A stretch of 64,000 bases of DNA from Bacteroidales bacterium (lineage in GTDB: Bacteria; Bacteroidota; Bacteroidia; Bacteroidales; WCHB1-69), in NCBI GenBank assembly GCA_017443175.1, contig JAFSOZ010000003.1, positions 186,001 to 250,000 of the forward strand, in the 5' to 3' direction. The notes under the pieces were generated by a model. The model was not told the origin of the DNA and searched no databases. It saw only the letters and a program-made list of their open reading frames with translations. A program made the translations under genes and the position numbers. Every line of letters begins with the position of its first letter. Position 1 is the first letter of the stretch. Below are positions 1 through 12,147 of the stretch, piece by piece.

Positions 1-413
1 ACGCGGATAAATTCGCCATTTTCGAGGACGCGGAGCAAACGCACCTGTGTAGCCAACGGAAGGTCTGCCACCTCATCCAGGAAAATCGTGCCGCCGTCAG
101 CCACCTCGAAATAGCCCTTGCGGGCCTCCACCGCGCCGGTGAACGCTCCTTTCTCGTGTCCAAACAATTCGGAGTCTATGGTACCTTCGGGAATGGCACC
201 GCAGTTCACGGCAATGTACTTGCCTTGCTTACGGCTACTGTTATCGTGGATGATTTTCGGAAAATTCTCCTTACCCACGCCACTTTCGCCGACCACCAGC
301 ACCGCCAAGTCGGTGGCAGCCACCTGCACGGCAATGTCAATGGCACGTTCCAAAGCGGGGTCAAAGCCTATAATGTTATAACGACGTTTGATGGCATCAA
401 AATTGGCACTCAT
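1..413 (-). CDS. Sigma-54-dependent AAA+ transcriptional activator (partial, 3' end outside window)
   Basis: Reading leftward from ATG at 413 gives about 137 residues of a sigma-54 activator ATPase. The Walker A motif GESGVGKE, the sigma-54 contact loop GAFTGA and the Walker B segment TIFLDEV are all present. The AAA+ domain begins about 15 residues after the start, so there is no N-terminal receiver or sensor domain. Such short activators are common in Bacteroidota and their signal is unknown. The gene runs off the left edge, so the C-terminal HTH cannot be checked. A -7 box lies just upstream, divergent from the metallopeptidase gene. Confidence 0.9.
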   Translation of the reverse strand, partial: MSANFDAIKRRYNIIGFDPALERAIDIAVQVAATDLAVLVVGESGVGKENFPKIIHDNSSRKQGKYIAVNCGAIPEGTIDSELFGHEKGAFTGAVEARKGYFEVADGGTIFLDEVADLPLATQVRLLRVLENGEFIR

Positions 414-436
414 ACACGATTCGCAATTATGGGTCG

Positions 437-444
437 CAAAAATA
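437..444 (-). promoter_or_regulatory. Bacteroidota -7 box for the sigma-54 activator gene
   Basis: Minus strand reads TATTTTTG (TAnnTTTG), 23 bases upstream of the start codon at 413. Confidence 0.5.
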
Positions 445-457
445 CAAAAAAAAAGCA

Positions 458-465
458 TACTTTTG
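458..465 (+). promoter_or_regulatory. Bacteroidota -7 box for the metallopeptidase gene
   Basis: TACTTTTG followed by GC, 30 bases before the ATG at 496. It lies back to back with the minus-strand promoter at 437-444. Confidence 0.55.
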
Positions 466-495
466 CGCCGCTATTAACCCCAAGTAACACGCATC

Positions 496-1182
496 ATGTA
501 TTGGATTATCTTTATCGTCTTCATGGTTTTAAGCCTGATAGTCAGCAAAGTCCTCAACAACCGCATTGAGCAATACTCCAAGATACCACTCTCCAGCGGA
601 CTGACTGGCAAGGAGGTCGCCGAGAAAATGCTGCGCGACAACGGAATCTACGATGTCAACGTCACCTGCGTCCAAGGAAAGCTCACCGACCATTACAACC
701 CACAAGACAAAACCGTGAACCTCAGCGAGGGTGTGTATGCCAGCAACAGCATCGCGGCCGCGGCCGTCGCCGCGCACGAGTGCGGGCACGCCGTGCAGCA
801 CGCCACCGCCTACCGCTGGCTCACCATGCGCTCCAACATGGTGCCCATGGTGCAATTCGGCTCCAAATGGTCCCAATGGATCTTACTGGCCGGCATTCTG
901 CTGCTAAGCTTTTCCACAATGCTCGGCCAATGGGTGCTTATCGTCGGCATCGTCCTGTTCGCCCTCACCACCATCTTTTCGCTCATCACGCTGCCCGTGG
1001 AGTACAACGCCTCTGCCCGCGCCGTGGCTTGGCTCGACAACACCGGCATCACCTCCGGACAGGAAACCGTCAAGGCCAAGGACGCGCTGAAATGGGCTGC
1101 CCGCACCTACCTCATTGCAGCCCTCTCTTCCCTCGCCACCCTGCTCTATTACCTCTATATCGCTTTTGGTAACAGACGGTAA
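496..1182 (+). CDS. YugP-family membrane zinc metallopeptidase
   Basis: A 228-residue protein with an N-terminal transmembrane helix (about residues 2-18), a zinc-protease HEXXH motif (H94-E-C-G-H98) and two further hydrophobic helices at about 128-165 plus one near the C-terminus. This is the layout and length of the Zn_peptidase_2 (YugP) family of neutral membrane peptidases. The in vivo substrate of the family is not established. The start at 496 places the first helix at the N-terminus and sits 30 bases after a good -7 box. Confidence 0.88.
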   Translation: MYWIIFIVFMVLSLIVSKVLNNRIEQYSKIPLSSGLTGKEVAEKMLRDNGIYDVNVTCVQGKLTDHYNPQDKTVNLSEGVYASNSIAAAAVAAHECGHAVQHATAYRWLTMRSNMVPMVQFGSKWSQWILLAGILLLSFSTMLGQWVLIVGIVLFALTTIFSLITLPVEYNASARAVAWLDNTGITSGQETVKAKDALKWAARTYLIAALSSLATLLYYLYIAFGNRR

Positions 1183-1190
1183 CGGGAAGT

Positions 1191-1237
1191 TCAGAATTCA
1201 GAATTCAAAATTCAGAGTAAAGCTCTCAACTCTAAAC
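1191..1237. repeat. Spacer repeats between the peptidase and DUF4831 genes
   Basis: The 70-base spacer consists largely of short direct repeats. Tandem AATTCAGAATTCA-type units occupy 1191-1215, followed by CTCTCAACTCTAAA at 1223-1236. The same 14-mer occurs twice at 12112-12139. No gene fits here. Confidence 0.7.
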
Positions 1238-1252
1238 TAAAACATCAAATAT

Positions 1253-2356
1253 ATGAAAAAAGCATTGACCGCAATCCTCATACTAACCCTCTGCTCCGGC
1301 ATGGCCTCTGCCCAGCAGAATGTGTATCCACTGCCGTTGGACAGCGGTGTCACCGTCAAAGGGAGCACCTTCCGCTATGCCCTGCCGACCACGGCACTCA
1401 AGATGACCGTCACCGTTTCCAAAGTCCAAGAGCACAAGGGCTATTATGCCGACTTTGCGCAAAGCCTTTTGGGACTGACCAACGTCATTCAAGAGAACAA
1501 GACCTATTACCGGCTGGAGAATGTCACCATTGAGCCTGTTGACGTGCCCGACTACAGCCACACCTACCTCGTTGAGCTGTCAGCACAGCAGAACAAAGAC
1601 AACCTGCTGGCTAAGTTGGCCACCGGCAAAGCCTGCGACAAACACCTTGGCCCTCTTACCAGCTACACTACCTACTCTGAACCGGTGCCCGACTTCTTCA
1701 AAAACTATTCGGATTTGTCATACACCCAAACCGAGGATGCCTTTGTGGAGACCAAAATCATTGACGGCATCGTGACCCAGGTTCCTGCCAACAGGACAAA
1801 GACTGTATCCAAGACCAGCAGTCAGAAGGCCCAAGAGGCCGCCGATGCCATCAGCAAAAGCCGCAAGGACCAATACAGCCTTATTTCCGGCGAGCAGGAG
1901 ACCCCCTATCCCGCCGAGACCATAGAAACCATGCTGCAAGAGCTCAAAAAATGGGAGAGCAACTACCTCAGCCTCTTCACCGGTCTGACCACCGAAGACG
2001 AGATTGAATACACATTCTATGTCATCCCTGACCGCCAGGGCCAGACACCTGCTTTTTCATTTGACACAGATCGGGGATTGTCTGTGGAGAAGTTATCCGA
2101 CAATGCCAACACATATTCCGTTGACGTTCAGCCGCTCTTCAATCGCAGCATGGATGTCATGGCCACGAAAGAGGCGTTCTCGAAAGACTCAGGCTACCGC
2201 TATCGCAAGGCAGTGACCGCACAAGTCGCCCTGATGCACAACCATAACAAGATTCACGATTTTGGAGCCGTCAACCTGCGGCAACTGGGTGAAATCCAGA
2301 CGTTGCCCTTGCACCAGGACAAATTGATCATCAAACAAATCGGTTTCGTCTTTTAG
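1253..2356 (+). CDS. DUF4831 family secreted protein
   Basis: A 367-residue protein with a signal peptide (MKKALTAILILTLCSG, cleaved after AQA/AQ near residue 20). The body matches the Bacteroidota DUF4831 family: an early PLPLDSGV/RYALPTT region and a long C-terminal beta-rich half ending KQIGFVF. The protein is predicted periplasmic or outer-membrane associated. No function is known for the family. It is followed after 12 bases by a lipoprotein gene, so the two are probably co-transcribed. The family assignment is from memory of its typical N-terminal pattern. Confidence 0.75.
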   Translation: MKKALTAILILTLCSGMASAQQNVYPLPLDSGVTVKGSTFRYALPTTALKMTVTVSKVQEHKGYYADFAQSLLGLTNVIQENKTYYRLENVTIEPVDVPDYSHTYLVELSAQQNKDNLLAKLATGKACDKHLGPLTSYTTYSEPVPDFFKNYSDLSYTQTEDAFVETKIIDGIVTQVPANRTKTVSKTSSQKAQEAADAISKSRKDQYSLISGEQETPYPAETIETMLQELKKWESNYLSLFTGLTTEDEIEYTFYVIPDRQGQTPAFSFDTDRGLSVEKLSDNANTYSVDVQPLFNRSMDVMATKEAFSKDSGYRYRKAVTAQVALMHNHNKIHDFGAVNLRQLGEIQTLPLHQDKLIIKQIGFVF

Positions 2357-2368
2357 CATTTATCCCTC

Positions 2369-2884
2369 ATGAAGAAATCCGGCCTTATCCTTATCGCACT
2401 GCTCGCAACCATTCTTCTTGCCGGTTGCAAGGACTACGCTGTCAACAAACTGAAACGGCAGATGAAGCCGTTCGCCAAGTCCTATCTCAAAACGGAAAAA
2501 GTGGTGGACTACGATTCTCTGACCATCGATTGCGTGGATACGCTGACCGAGATGAGTTACGCCAACCTCAACATTCAGCTATTAGGTGAGATGGAGGCCG
2601 CCTATCAGGCGCAATATGAACAAGCTGCACAAGAGGGCAAGGGGCAGACACTGGAATACATCAGCCTTTACCTCAACGAAATCAACAATACACGCGTGGA
2701 TTTTGAAGACCTGCTGGAAAGTGGCAGCCTGAAATCCGAAGGCATCCTGTTGTTCATGGTTTCGGGGCATTATGTCAAAGATAAGGAGCGTGTGCCATTC
2801 ATCTTCCTCGTCACTCCGGACAAGCGCAAGCTGCACACATTGGATCCTTTCGGTGACAACCTGCTATACCAAGACGAACAATAG
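2369..2884 (+). CDS. Small lipoprotein of unknown function
   Basis: A 171-residue protein whose first 20 residues form a lipoprotein signal ending LLAGC, with lipidated Cys20. The mature part is mixed alpha/beta with a C-terminal segment (PFIFLVTPDKR) resembling small Bacteroidota stress or surface lipoproteins. I do not recognise a named domain. It lies 12 bases after the DUF4831 gene and 2 bases before the radical SAM gene, so the three form one transcription unit. Confidence 0.75.
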   Translation: MKKSGLILIALLATILLAGCKDYAVNKLKRQMKPFAKSYLKTEKVVDYDSLTIDCVDTLTEMSYANLNIQLLGEMEAAYQAQYEQAAQEGKGQTLEYISLYLNEINNTRVDFEDLLESGSLKSEGILLFMVSGHYVKDKERVPFIFLVTPDKRKLHTLDPFGDNLLYQDEQ

Positions 2885-2886
2885 CG

Positions 2887-3849
2887 ATGGATGGCTACCC
2901 GTGGGGTGATTCCCGTCGTTTTCACTCGCACAGCCGTTTCATGCAGATGCAGTTCGGCGGACGCATGCAGCGTGTCGCCATCGATGCGGGTTTCACTTGC
3001 CCCAACCGGGATGGATCACTGGGCACTGGAGGTTGCACCTACTGTCTGAACGCCGCCTTCAACCCCTCATACTGCACGCCCAAGAAAAGCATAACACAAC
3101 AGATTGACGACGGCATCCTTTTCCATCGGAACCGGCGCAGGGAGCCGCACGGATATCTTGCCTACTTCCAAGCCTTCTCCAACACATACGCCCCCATTTC
3201 GGATTTAAAGGAAAAATTTGATGAAGCCCTGAAGCATCCCAAAGTACAAGGTTTGGTTATCGCCACACGGCCAGACTGTCTCAACGAGGAGATTTTAGAC
3301 TATCTGGAAAGTCTGCAACAACGCACATACATAGCCATTGAAATCGGCATTGAGAGCTGCCGCGATGCGACCCTCCGGCGCATCCGGCGCGGCCACGACT
3401 TCGATTGTGTGAGGCGGGCCTTTGCAGGCTGCCACGCGCACCACCTGCCCGCGGGCGCGCACCTCATCTTCGGATTGCCCGGCGAGACCCCCGCCGACTG
3501 GCTTGCAGACGCTGACATCCTCAACTCCCTACCCATCCAGCACATCAAATTCCACCAGCTCCAGATTTTCAAAGGCACCCCCATGGAAAGCGAGTACCAC
3601 GAGCACACCGCCGACTTCCATATCTTCGCCATAGATGAATATGTATGTTTTATCGCCGACTTCTTGGAGTTGCTGAATCCTTCCATCATCATTGACCGCC
3701 TGGCCGGGGAGGTCCCTCCTCGCTACCTGGCCGTATCACACTGGCACAACATACGCTACGATGAAATCGTGAAAAGCGTAGAGGCTGAATTGGAGCGAAG
3801 GAACAGCTGGCAAGGGAAAAAACACGACAAAAAAAGCGGCCACTTCTGA
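2887..3849 (+). CDS. yhcC: YhcC-type radical SAM protein (TIGR01212 family)
   Basis: A 320-residue protein. The iron-sulfur cysteines are C38, C50 and C53 (C-x11-CTYC), the spaced arrangement typical of TIGR01212/YhcC rather than the usual CX3CX2C. Supporting motifs are GIESC and LIFGLPGET in the TIM-barrel core. The family is a radical SAM group with no firmly assigned reaction; tRNA modification or stress roles have been suggested for relatives. The start at 2887 is two bases after the preceding stop. The last codons overlap a hairpin that serves as terminator for the opposing TPR gene. Confidence 0.88.
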   Translation: MDGYPWGDSRRFHSHSRFMQMQFGGRMQRVAIDAGFTCPNRDGSLGTGGCTYCLNAAFNPSYCTPKKSITQQIDDGILFHRNRRREPHGYLAYFQAFSNTYAPISDLKEKFDEALKHPKVQGLVIATRPDCLNEEILDYLESLQQRTYIAIEIGIESCRDATLRRIRRGHDFDCVRRAFAGCHAHHLPAGAHLIFGLPGETPADWLADADILNSLPIQHIKFHQLQIFKGTPMESEYHEHTADFHIFAIDEYVCFIADFLELLNPSIIIDRLAGEVPPRYLAVSHWHNIRYDEIVKSVEAELERRNSWQGKKHDKKSGHF

Positions 3850-3863
3850 TAAGAAGCAGCCGC
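3829..3863 (-). terminator. Rho-independent terminator for the gyrA-TPR operon
   Basis: On the minus strand GCGGC...TTCT-gata-AGAA...GCCGC forms a hairpin followed by seven T. It lies downstream of the TPR gene ending at 3888 and overlaps the last codons of the convergent radical SAM gene. Confidence 0.7.
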
Positions 3864-3887
3864 CCAGAAACATATTAACTATTATTG

Positions 3888-5075
3888 TTACTCTTTGTGT
3901 CTGTATGAGTCAACCTTGGCTTTCAACTCATCCGGAACAGGAATCAGCAACTTCACCTTCAGCTGTTGCAACATGATGTTGTTCTGACGATCGTCCGGGT
4001 TGATCTGATAGGCCTTGTCGCTCCAGTCGTGGGCCTTTTGCAGGACCGGCTTCTGAGCTTCTCTCAAGGGATTCATCTCGCTCCACTGTTTGGCATTCTT
4101 GGCAGCCTCGATGCGATCTTCATAATCCACCACTTCCATGAAGTAACGATATGCCATCTGACTGTTCAATTTGAACTCGTTAGGATTCTTGGCCAATGCC
4201 TCATTGAGAATTTCTTCTGCTTTTTCGTATGCCTTGAAGTTGCTCAGGTAGTTGGCACAGTTGATAATGGTGGTCATATCGCCGGGATTGTTCTTCAACA
4301 TCGTGTCGCAGAGAGCCATCAGTTTGTCTTTTTGACCAGTCATGGAGTAATAGTTCATCTGCGCCTCAATCATATCGCCCTGCTTTTCAACGGGGATGGC
4401 GGCAAAGCCCTTTTCGAGAATCTTGCCACAATTGACCGTATCGTTCTCGGCCTGATAGATGTAATACAGTTCAGTATAGCAGGCGGGATAGGCGGCAGGA
4501 CTGCAAGCGATGGACTTAAGCAACATGTTCTTGTAATTTGCTTGGTCATTCAACTTGCCGTAAGCCAAAGCCAGCTGAAGATATGCGGCAGCGGCATTGT
4601 TTTTCACATTAGCCAACTCGTAATTCTTGGCAGACAGAGTGAAAAATTTCACAGCGTTCTGATAGTCACCTTTCTCCTCAGCTTGCACACCCATGTTGTA
4701 GAACGGCTCGGCGCACAGTTTCTGTCCGGCGATGGCTCCTAACATACCCGTCTTGGGTTCCACCTTGGGATCCAGTTCCAGAGCCTTGATGAAAGCCTCG
4801 TTGGCTGTCAACAATGCATCGGGATAACGCGGTGTATAGGAAGGATCTGAACTGATTTTCTTTTGGTCCATGTTGTACAGGTTCACATACACATTTGCTT
4901 TCATAAGCCAGACTTGTGCGTTGTCAGGGTTGGAAGCCATGCAGCTTTCCAGCAGTTTTTTAGCTTTGGGGGCCTGGTTCTGACGAAGGCACATCCAAAC
5001 ATCATCCAAGCAGGATTGTGAAAACAGCGTCGTGCTGATCATGAATCCGACGATTACAAGCATTAATTTTTTCAT
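3888..5075 (-). CDS. Secreted TPR-repeat protein (paralogue of the next gene upstream)
   Basis: A 395-residue protein with a signal peptide (about residues 1-20, ending LFSQ) followed by helical TPR units, for example PDNAQVWLMKANVYVNL and NPGDMTTIINCANYL. It aligns by eye with the protein encoded at 5139-6332 (WLMKANVY against WLYKGNIC, then a YPDA segment in both), so the two are probably tandem duplicates. It is likely a periplasmic scaffold with unknown partner. It is the last gene of a probable gyrA-TPR-TPR operon, ending at a strong terminator. Confidence 0.8.
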   Translation of the reverse strand: MKKLMLVIVGFMISTTLFSQSCLDDVWMCLRQNQAPKAKKLLESCMASNPDNAQVWLMKANVYVNLYNMDQKKISSDPSYTPRYPDALLTANEAFIKALELDPKVEPKTGMLGAIAGQKLCAEPFYNMGVQAEEKGDYQNAVKFFTLSAKNYELANVKNNAAAAYLQLALAYGKLNDQANYKNMLLKSIACSPAAYPACYTELYYIYQAENDTVNCGKILEKGFAAIPVEKQGDMIEAQMNYYSMTGQKDKLMALCDTMLKNNPGDMTTIINCANYLSNFKAYEKAEEILNEALAKNPNEFKLNSQMAYRYFMEVVDYEDRIEAAKNAKQWSEMNPLREAQKPVLQKAHDWSDKAYQINPDDRQNNIMLQQLKVKLLIPVPDELKAKVDSYRHKE

Positions 5076-5138
5076 TGTTCCAAGTATTAAAGGTTATTAA
5101 TTCTGATCTAATTTGATTTATATATCCTATTGTTTTAT

Positions 5139-6332
5139 TTATTCATTACCACTGACACGTTTGATGATGGCATCAATTTCATCGTATTTCGGTGATTGCT
5201 GGCGGGCATAAATCGCACGAAGTGTATTGAGCAGATTCAGATCCTCAGGTTCTATCAATCGCGCTTTCTCGAAATATCCGGCCGCATTTTTCAGATGCTC
5301 GTCAGACAAATGCTTGTGTTGGACTGCATTTGCATCATCAGGATTAAACACCGCCAATTTATTATATTGGTTGAAAAGCTGCTCCGACAGACTGTATTCA
5401 CAGACGCCAAGATTATACAAAACGACAAAATTGCCGGATGACAAGCCATTGGCTTTTTCCAGCAAGCGTATGGCCTCCTCGTATCTCTTCTCCTTGATAT
5501 AACAATTGGCAAGGTTTACCAGTTCATCAGGATTGGTGATGCTGTAGGAAGGTATGGCGTCAAGCAGGTTTCTTGCCTTGACGCTGTCTTTCATCCAGTA
5601 ATAGTAATCGACCTCCGCCAGTGCAATACCGGTGTTGGAAGGCAACTTGGCCTTGGCGTTATCCAGAACATTCTTGGCCATCGTAGGATTATCCTCCGCC
5701 TTGTACGATTCAATAAGACGGACATAAACGTATGGATTCGTCGAACCATCCTTGACCGCCTTTTCATAATAAGGACGCACGTCATCCTTCATGTTCAGCA
5801 TTTCCAAAGCGTAGGCATAATAGTAATAAATCTCCCCGTTCATGGGATACTGCGGAGTGCCCATTTCATACGAGGCGATACTTTTTTCCAGCGTGGTCTT
5901 TGCGCCGGCATAATCCTTTGCAATCAACAGGTCCACGCCACGCACCAAAAGAAGGGGGTACAACTGCGGAAGAGCCTCTTTGGAAGTCAACATATCCATG
6001 GCTTCCGCGTTTGCATTGATTTCCTGGGCTTTGGCAAAGGCATCAAATGCTTCCACCGGAGCATCAGGATAGACTATCTGATACGTGGTATCCTTCTGCT
6101 TCGCGCCATACTCCTCGTTGGCCAGGAAATAACAGATATTGCCCTTGTAGAGCCACGTCTGTGCTTTGGTGGAAAGCTTTTCATCCTGGACACACAAGTC
6201 TATAGCCTCCTTGGCCTTGACAAAATTCTTGTCGTAGTAGTGGTTATAGGCCTTGTTCAGGGAGGGCTTCTGCGCGGTGGCACCCGCCACACAAACGGCA
6301 ATCAGAATCAGAAAAAAGGCTCTTTTCATCAT
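5139..6332 (-). CDS. Secreted TPR-repeat protein downstream of gyrA
   Basis: A 397-residue protein with signal peptide MMKRAFFLILIAVCVAGATA and at least five TPR-like helix pairs across the whole mature length (for example EIYYYYAYALEML and VVLYNLGVCEYSL). The start codon is 9 bases downstream of the gyrA stop, so the gene is almost certainly expressed from the gyrA promoter. It resembles the following gene over most of its length. Function unknown; probably periplasmic. Confidence 0.82.
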   Translation of the reverse strand: MMKRAFFLILIAVCVAGATAQKPSLNKAYNHYYDKNFVKAKEAIDLCVQDEKLSTKAQTWLYKGNICYFLANEEYGAKQKDTTYQIVYPDAPVEAFDAFAKAQEINANAEAMDMLTSKEALPQLYPLLLVRGVDLLIAKDYAGAKTTLEKSIASYEMGTPQYPMNGEIYYYYAYALEMLNMKDDVRPYYEKAVKDGSTNPYVYVRLIESYKAEDNPTMAKNVLDNAKAKLPSNTGIALAEVDYYYWMKDSVKARNLLDAIPSYSITNPDELVNLANCYIKEKRYEEAIRLLEKANGLSSGNFVVLYNLGVCEYSLSEQLFNQYNKLAVFNPDDANAVQHKHLSDEHLKNAAGYFEKARLIEPEDLNLLNTLRAIYARQQSPKYDEIDAIIKRVSGNE

Positions 6333-6341
6333 TTTAAAATA

Positions 6342-8882
6342 TTAAGCTTCAGTTTCAATCATTTCTGCACCTTCTCCGCCTTCACTCATTTCGCCACTTT
6401 CACCCAACACTTCCTCTTCTTCCTCATCCTGACGAGGCACCACACAAACAGCGGCGATGATATCATTCTTTCTCAAATCAATCAATTTCACGCCTTGCGT
6501 GTTGCGTCCCAAAATGCGCAGCTCGTCCACATGGAGACGGATGGCGATACCGGAACGGTTGATGATCATGAGGTCATCCTCATCGGTCACGCACTTCATG
6601 GCAATCAGCTTGCCGGTCTTCTCCGTGATCTTGATGGTGCTGACACCCTTACCGCCACGGTGTGTGATTCTGTAGTCTTCCAAGAGAGAACGCTTGCCGA
6701 AGCCGGCCTCGGACACAATGAGAATATGGCTTTCTGGGTTATCTACGCAAAGCACGCCCACGATCTTGTCGTCGGGGCCTGCCAAGGTAACGCCCTTTAC
6801 ACCGGAAGCTGTACGACCCATGGCGCGCATTTCTTCATTTTCCTTGAAGCGGATGGCGCGTCCGGAATGCAGTGCCAGCATCATGTCGCTGTTGCCATCG
6901 GTGAAACGGGCAGCAATCAGGCGATCACCTTCACGCACATTGATGGCGATGATACCTTTCTTGCGCGGGTGAGAGTATGCGTCAATGGAGGTCTTCTTGA
7001 TGATACCCTTCTCGGTACACAGAATCACGAAATGGTTGTTGATGTAGTCGGGATCCGTGATGGATGTGAGGTTGATGATGGAAGCGATCTTGTCGTCCTC
7101 TTCAATCTGCAGGATATTCTGGATAGCACGGCCCTTGGAGGTCTTGACGCCCTCCGGAATCTCGAACACACGGAGCCAGAAACACTTGCCCTTTTCAGTG
7201 AAGAAGAGCAGGTAGTTGTGGTTGGTGGCCATGTAGAGATGTTCGATGAAGTCCTCGTCGCGGGAGCTGCTGCCCTTGGAGCCCTTGCCGCCACGGTTCT
7301 GGACTTTGTATTCGGCCAGCGGCGTGCGCTTGATGTAGCCCAAGTGCGAGATAGTGATGACCACCTCCTCGTCGGCGATGGTATCCTCCACGCGGAACTC
7401 CGAAGCGTCAAACTCAATCGGCGAGCGGCGATCGTCACCGTAGCGATTCTTGATATCTTGCAGCTCATCCTTGATGATGCCCATGCGGAGGCTTTCATCA
7501 GCAAGCACATCTTGCAGATACTGGATCAGTTTGAGAAGCTCGTCGTATTCATTCTGGAGCTTTTCTCTCTCCAAGCCGGTAAGCTGGCGGAGACGCATCT
7601 CCACGATAGCCTTGGCCTGCAAATCGGTAAATCCCCATTTCTCCATCAGTCCATTCTGGGCCTCTTGCACCGTCTGGGAAGCACGAATCAAGGCAATCAC
7701 CTCATCGATGATGTCCAAAGCCTTGAGGAAACCTTCCAGGATATGGGCACGAGCCTGGGCTTTCTTGAGGTCGAACTGGGCACGGCGGATCACCACCTGG
7801 TGACGGTGCTTGACATACTCTGCAATCATGTCCTTCAGATTCAGCGTCATCGGGCGGCCGTTCACCAGCGCGACGTTGTTCACGCTGAAAGCCGACTGCA
7901 ATGCCGTCATCTGATACAACTTGTTGAGCACCACCTCGGGTACCACATCCTTGCGCAGGTCATAGACGATGCGCGTGCCGTTGCGCTTGTTGGACAGGTT
8001 TTCGATATTCGTGATACCCACAATCTTGTCATCCTTCACCAGCTCAACGGTGTGGCGAATCATGTCGGAAGGGTTCACCATGTACGGCAGCGAGGTCACG
8101 ATGATGCGATTGCGGTTCTTGTCGGTTTCGATATCCGCATGGCCGCGCATCACGATTCTGCCGCGACCGGTGTTGAATGCCTCTTGCACGCCCTGCACGC
8201 CGTATATCACACAACCTGACGGGAAGTCAGGGGCTTTGATATACTGCATGAGTTCAGGTATGGTGATTTCATTGTTGTCGATATAGGCGCAGATGCCGTC
8301 GCACACCTCACGCAGGTTGTGCGGGGCCATGTTGGTGGCCATACCCACCGCAATACCCGACGCACCGTTCACCAGCAGGTTGGGGATCTTGGAAGGCAGC
8401 ACAGTCGGTTCCGGGATGGTATCGTCAAAATTGAGATTCATATCCACGGTGTCCTTCTCAATGTCAGCCACCATGTCTTCTGCGGATTTGCGGAGACGGG
8501 CCTCTGTATAACGCATGGCAGCAGGGCTGTCGCCATCCACTGAACCAAAGTTACCCTGACCGTCCACAAACGGATAGCGCAGCGACCACGGCTGGGCCAT
8601 GCGGACCATGGCATCATACACGGCAGTGTCGCCGTGCGGATGGTACTTACCCAACACCTCACCCACAATTCTGGCAGATTTCTTATAAGGTTGAGAGGAG
8701 ATGATGTTCATGTCCCACATCGCATAGATGATACGACGCTGTACGGGCTTCAAGCCGTCACGGACATCCGGCAAGGCACGAGACACGATAACGGACATGG
8801 AATAGTCAATGTACGCCGTCTTCATCTGATTCTCGATGTTCACTTGCACGATTTTTTCTCCTAAAGTTTCTTCTTCTGTCAT
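6342..8882 (-). CDS. gyrA: DNA gyrase subunit A
   Basis: An 846-residue protein colinear with GyrA. The winged-helix/tower core contains the catalytic tyrosine Y125 in AMRYTEARL. The quinolone-determining region [10 protein letters not shown] covers residues 81-90, with Thr86 at the position of E. coli Ser83 and Asp90 at that of Asp87. The GyrA-box type sequence QNRGGKG appears at the start of the C-terminal beta-pinwheel. The tail is strongly acidic (EEEEEV...), as in many GyrA proteins. With GyrB it introduces negative supercoils. I chose gyrA over parC because of the complete six-blade C-terminal domain and the box. Thr86 is native in several other genera and is not evidence of resistance. 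Confidence 0.96.
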   Translation of the reverse strand: MTEEETLGEKIVQVNIENQMKTAYIDYSMSVIVSRALPDVRDGLKPVQRRIIYAMWDMNIISSQPYKKSARIVGEVLGKYHPHGDTAVYDAMVRMAQPWSLRYPFVDGQGNFGSVDGDSPAAMRYTEARLRKSAEDMVADIEKDTVDMNLNFDDTIPEPTVLPSKIPNLLVNGASGIAVGMATNMAPHNLREVCDGICAYIDNNEITIPELMQYIKAPDFPSGCVIYGVQGVQEAFNTGRGRIVMRGHADIETDKNRNRIIVTSLPYMVNPSDMIRHTVELVKDDKIVGITNIENLSNKRNGTRIVYDLRKDVVPEVVLNKLYQMTALQSAFSVNNVALVNGRPMTLNLKDMIAEYVKHRHQVVIRRAQFDLKKAQARAHILEGFLKALDIIDEVIALIRASQTVQEAQNGLMEKWGFTDLQAKAIVEMRLRQLTGLEREKLQNEYDELLKLIQYLQDVLADESLRMGIIKDELQDIKNRYGDDRRSPIEFDASEFRVEDTIADEEVVITISHLGYIKRTPLAEYKVQNRGGKGSKGSSSRDEDFIEHLYMATNHNYLLFFTEKGKCFWLRVFEIPEGVKTSKGRAIQNILQIEEDDKIASIINLTSITDPDYINNHFVILCTEKGIIKKTSIDAYSHPRKKGIIAINVREGDRLIAARFTDGNSDMMLALHSGRAIRFKENEEMRAMGRTASGVKGVTLAGPDDKIVGVLCVDNPESHILIVSEAGFGKRSLLEDYRITHRGGKGVSTIKITEKTGKLIAMKCVTDEDDLMIINRSGIAIRLHVDELRILGRNTQGVKLIDLRKNDIIAAVCVVPRQDEEEEEVLGESGEMSEGGEGAEMIETEA

Positions 8883-9017
8883 TTTGTCTATTTTTAGTTT
8901 CCTCTAAATTATTGTTAATCAAATAATTATTTTTTGCACAAATAAGGCACGAAAATACTAAAATTTTTGAATTTCCGCCATTGTCGGGTTCAATTTTTTT
9001 ACTCCATCATTTTTTTG

Positions 9018-9025
9018 TACTTTTG
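9018..9025 (+). promoter_or_regulatory. -7 box for clpC
   Basis: TACTTTTGCGCC lies 17 bases before the ATG at 9043, predicting a very short leader of about ten bases. Confidence 0.55.
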
Positions 9026-9042
9026 CGCCAAAATTTTGAAAA

Positions 9043-11577
<2,535 letters not shown>

Positions 11578-11589
11578 ACCCGCACCATC

Positions 11590-12111
11590 ATGATCGAGTT
11601 ACAGGAAAAGATACAGAAAATCAACACGTTCATCTTCGATTTTGACGGGGTATTGTCGGACGGCAAGATCTACGTGCAGCGCGACGGCGAACAGGTGCGC
11701 GCCACGAATGTCAAAGACGGCTATGCACTGCAATACGCACTCCGGAAAGGGTACAACGTAGCCGTCATATCCGGCGGCTATGCCGAATCCATGCGGCTGC
11801 GATACAAGGACTTTCCCGGCATGGAAATGTATCTGAAGGTGCATGACAAGATCCTGATGTTTCACGAATATCTTGAGAAACACAACCTGCAACCCGAGAA
11901 CGTGCTCATCATGGGCGATGACATTCCCGATTACAAGATGATGTTGCTGGCCGGCATCAAATGCTGCCCTGCTGATGCGGCAGAGGAAATCATGCACATT
12001 GCCGATTATGTCTCACCGCGCCCCGGCGGCAACGGAGCCGTGCGGGATGTAATCCAGCAAGTGCTTTCCGCACAGGGGAAATGGTTCAACGACGACGCCT
12101 TCGTCTGGTAA
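11590..12111 (+). CDS. kdsC: KdsC-type HAD phosphatase (KDO 8-phosphate phosphatase)
   Basis: A 173-residue HAD-IIIA phosphatase. The nucleophile and acid/base aspartates are D17 and D19 in FDFDGVLSDG, and the metal-binding motif MGDDIPD is near residue 107. Size and the tetramer-type GYALQYALRKG segment match KdsC, which removes phosphate from KDO 8-phosphate in lipopolysaccharide core synthesis. It follows clpC closely and is probably co-transcribed. A 9-O-phosphate (sialic-acid type) phosphatase role is possible for this superfamily. Confidence 0.85.
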   Translation: MIELQEKIQKINTFIFDFDGVLSDGKIYVQRDGEQVRATNVKDGYALQYALRKGYNVAVISGGYAESMRLRYKDFPGMEMYLKVHDKILMFHEYLEKHNLQPENVLIMGDDIPDYKMMLLAGIKCCPADAAEEIMHIADYVSPRPGGNGAVRDVIQQVLSAQGKWFNDDAFVW

Positions 12112-12140
12112 CTCTCAACTCTAAACTCTCAACTCTAAAC
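12110..12140. repeat. Tandem CTCTCAACTCTAAA spacer repeat
   Basis: Two exact copies of the 14-mer CTCTCAACTCTAAA (12112-12125 and 12126-12139) fill the gap between two genes. A third copy is at 1223-1236 in another intergenic spacer. Confidence 0.8.
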
Positions 12141-12147
12141 TTTTCAC

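Noticed and set aside
1191..1237. Possible CRISPR-like repeat array
   Set aside because: Units are short, directly abutting and have no spacers; there are no cas genes in the window.
6240..8219. 659-codon open frame antisense to gyrA
   Set aside because: It is the mirror frame of a full, well-conserved gyrA; composition is His/Val/Leu-rich as expected of an antisense shadow, and no signal or domain is seen.
6342..8882. Quinolone resistance from Thr at the Ser83-equivalent of GyrA
   Set aside because: Thr is the native residue in several genera, so it does not indicate acquired resistance.
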